The notes beneath the pieces are model-generated. The model ran no database searches and had not been told where the DNA came from. It saw only the letters and a program-made list of their open reading frames with translations. Source: CAZKCK01 sp964552325 (GTDB taxonomy: Bacteria; Bacteroidota; Bacteroidia; Bacteroidales; TTA-H9). Taken from it: DNA of 40,690 bases. The stretch's first letter is position 1. Each line of letters begins with the position of its first letter. The position numbers and the translations under genes are program-made. The DNA is taken from the NCBI GenBank assembly GCA_964552325.1, contig CAZKHA010000013.1, forward strand, positions 1 to 40,690, written 5' to 3'. Positions 39,681-40,690 of the stretch are shown here, one piece after another.

Positions 39681-40658
39681 TTAAAACTTAACTGTTTTCA
39701 TCATTTCGTAATAAATCTTTTCTGGGCTTATGATGTAATGGTGTTCGCCACGTGGTAGGGGCACAATGGTGTCAAAACCTGTTACGCGTTTAACAGGAGC
39801 TTCGAGGCTTAAGAATGCGTCTTCGTTTACAATTGCCGTTAACTCCGCAGCAACGCCAAATGAAGTTGGGCCTTCGTGTACCACAACCAGTTTGCCGGTT
39901 TTACGCACCGATTCGGAAACGGTTTCACGATCAATTGGGTAAATCGTACGGAGGTCGATCAATTCTACTGATACACCGTCTTTTTTGGCCATAGCCACAG
40001 CTTTTTGAGCTTCACGTATCATGGCTCCATAAGCTACCAAGGTTACATCGGTGCCTTGTTGCAAAATTTTGGCTTTGCCAATGGGAATGCTGTATTTCTC
40101 TTCTGGAACTTCTTGTTTAATAGCTCTGTAAATGCGTTTTGGCTCCATAAAAATAATGGTGTCATCGCTTTCAATGGCCGAAATCATCAAACCTTTTGCA
40201 TCGTAAGGTGTGGATGGGATTACAACCTTAAGTCCTGGAATATGGCCATACATGGCTTCCATGCTTTCTGAATGGTGTTCAAGTGCGTTGATGCCACCAC
40301 CATAAGGGAACCTGATAACCATTGGGGTGCGGTAACGCCCACGTGAACGGTTGTGCATACGAGCGGCATGCGAAATGATGTGGTTCATTGCTGGATATAC
40401 AAATCCACAAAATTGCATCTCTACTATCGGCCGCAGTCCATTCATTGCCATTCCAACGGCTGTTCCAACAATGGCGGCTTCGGCAAGTGGTGAATCAAAA
40501 ACGCGGTGTTCGCCGTGTTTCTTTTGCAATCCTTCGGTTACACGGAATACTCCGCCTTCTACACCTACGTCTTCTCCATAGGTTACAACGGTAGGGTCTT
40601 CGCTTAGTTTTATGTCTAGGGCATCAGTAACTGCCTGAACTATTGTCATTACTTTCAT
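39681..40658 (-). CDS. 2-oxoacid dehydrogenase E1 component beta subunit
   Basis: From the ATG at 40658 the protein has 325 residues, the usual length of the E1-beta subunit of heterotetrameric pyruvate or branched-chain 2-oxoacid dehydrogenases. It has the transketolase pyrimidine-binding domain ('GEDVGVEGGVFRVTEGL', 'DSPLAEAAIVGTAVGMAMNGLRPI') and the C-terminal domain 'VELIDLRTIYPID', which bind thiamine diphosphate together with E1-alpha. A start at 40676 is possible but would overlap the E1-alpha frame. The chosen ATG overlaps the E1-alpha stop (ATGA) and follows a GGAGG about 10 bp upstream, a rare clear Shine-Dalgarno sequence in this region. Confidence 0.93.
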   Translation of the reverse strand: MKVMTIVQAVTDALDIKLSEDPTVVTYGEDVGVEGGVFRVTEGLQKKHGEHRVFDSPLAEAAIVGTAVGMAMNGLRPIVEMQFCGFVYPAMNHIISHAARMHNRSRGRYRTPMVIRFPYGGGINALEHHSESMEAMYGHIPGLKVVIPSTPYDAKGLMISAIESDDTIIFMEPKRIYRAIKQEVPEEKYSIPIGKAKILQQGTDVTLVAYGAMIREAQKAVAMAKKDGVSVELIDLRTIYPIDRETVSESVRKTGKLVVVHEGPTSFGVAAELTAIVNEDAFLSLEAPVKRVTGFDTIVPLPRGEHHYIISPEKIYYEMMKTVKF

Positions 40659-40690
40659 TTCTGGGCCTCCTTCCATTTAAGGAATTTTTC
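40655..40690 (-). CDS. 3' end of 2-oxoacid dehydrogenase E1 alpha subunit (partial)
   Basis: Twelve codons read GAA AAA TTC CTT ... CAG AAA TGA, ending in Glu-Lys-Phe-Leu-Lys-Trp-Lys-Glu-Ala-Gln-Lys and a stop that overlaps the E1-beta ATG. The short tail and gene order E1-alpha, E1-beta, E2, E3 make an E1-alpha subunit the likely identity, but only its last residues are present. Confidence 0.6.
   Translation of the reverse strand, partial: EKFLKWKEAQK

Overview
The window looks like a chromosomal segment of a member of the phylum Bacteroidota; genus and species cannot be read from it. The evidence is: many promoters with the Bacteroidota -7 element TAnnTTTG (for example TACCTTTG and TACTTTTG); little use of Shine-Dalgarno sequences; lipoproteins with LLSC/LSGC-type lipoboxes; a Rho factor with a very long disordered insertion; class III fructose-1,6-bisphosphatase; and the lineage-typical families DUF4252, DUF4293, choice-of-anchor L and the DUF3340-type Prc protease. 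I see no rRNA, tRNA, prophage, intact transposon or CRISPR array.

Layout. 1-2421: polyamine genes on the minus strand (short arginine decarboxylase, then a deoxyhypusine-synthase-family protein cut by the window edge). 2696-4424: tsaE and an alanine-dehydrogenase-like gene with its own promoter. 4546-8857: ornithine aminotransferase, a lipoprotein glutamine amidotransferase, an acyl-ACP thioesterase and branched-chain aminotransferase. 9043-11160: a Prc-type periplasmic protease. 11221-12060: a decayed patch with the tail of a DUF4143 ATPase, a dispersed-repeat-like motif and tandem 32-bp hairpin repeats. 12065-16610: a secreted choice-of-anchor L protein without a visible sorting tail, an OmpA-family lipoprotein, a DUF1295 membrane protein translationally close to a membrane-anchored PrxQ, and a small membrane protein.

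16694-26315 (minus strand): the most system-like block. Two hybrid sensor kinases with five receiver domains between them sit directly upstream of a compact four-gene set: twin-arginine Gfo/Idh/MocA oxidoreductase, DUF1080 (3-keto-disaccharide hydrolase family) lipoprotein, DoxX membrane protein and a second twin-arginine Gfo/Idh/MocA protein. I infer an exported oxidative route for cleaving sugars or glycosides: oxidise the sugar ring to a keto-sugar, then cleave, with DoxX possibly handling electrons.

26455-40690: class III FBPase; RlmD and a MazG-like pyrophosphohydrolase; an ECF sigma / membrane anti-sigma candidate / DUF4252 module; a roughly 183-nt promoter-to-terminator unit that looks like a 6S-type RNA or else a leader of the following MATE transporter; Rho with a QQQP repeat; DUF4293; and a 2-oxoacid dehydrogenase operon (E1-alpha tail, E1-beta, E2, E3). 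The most interesting items are the candidate structured RNA at 32177-32359, the oxidative glycan block with its kinases, and the alanine-dehydrogenase-like protein that seems to lack the catalytic histidine.
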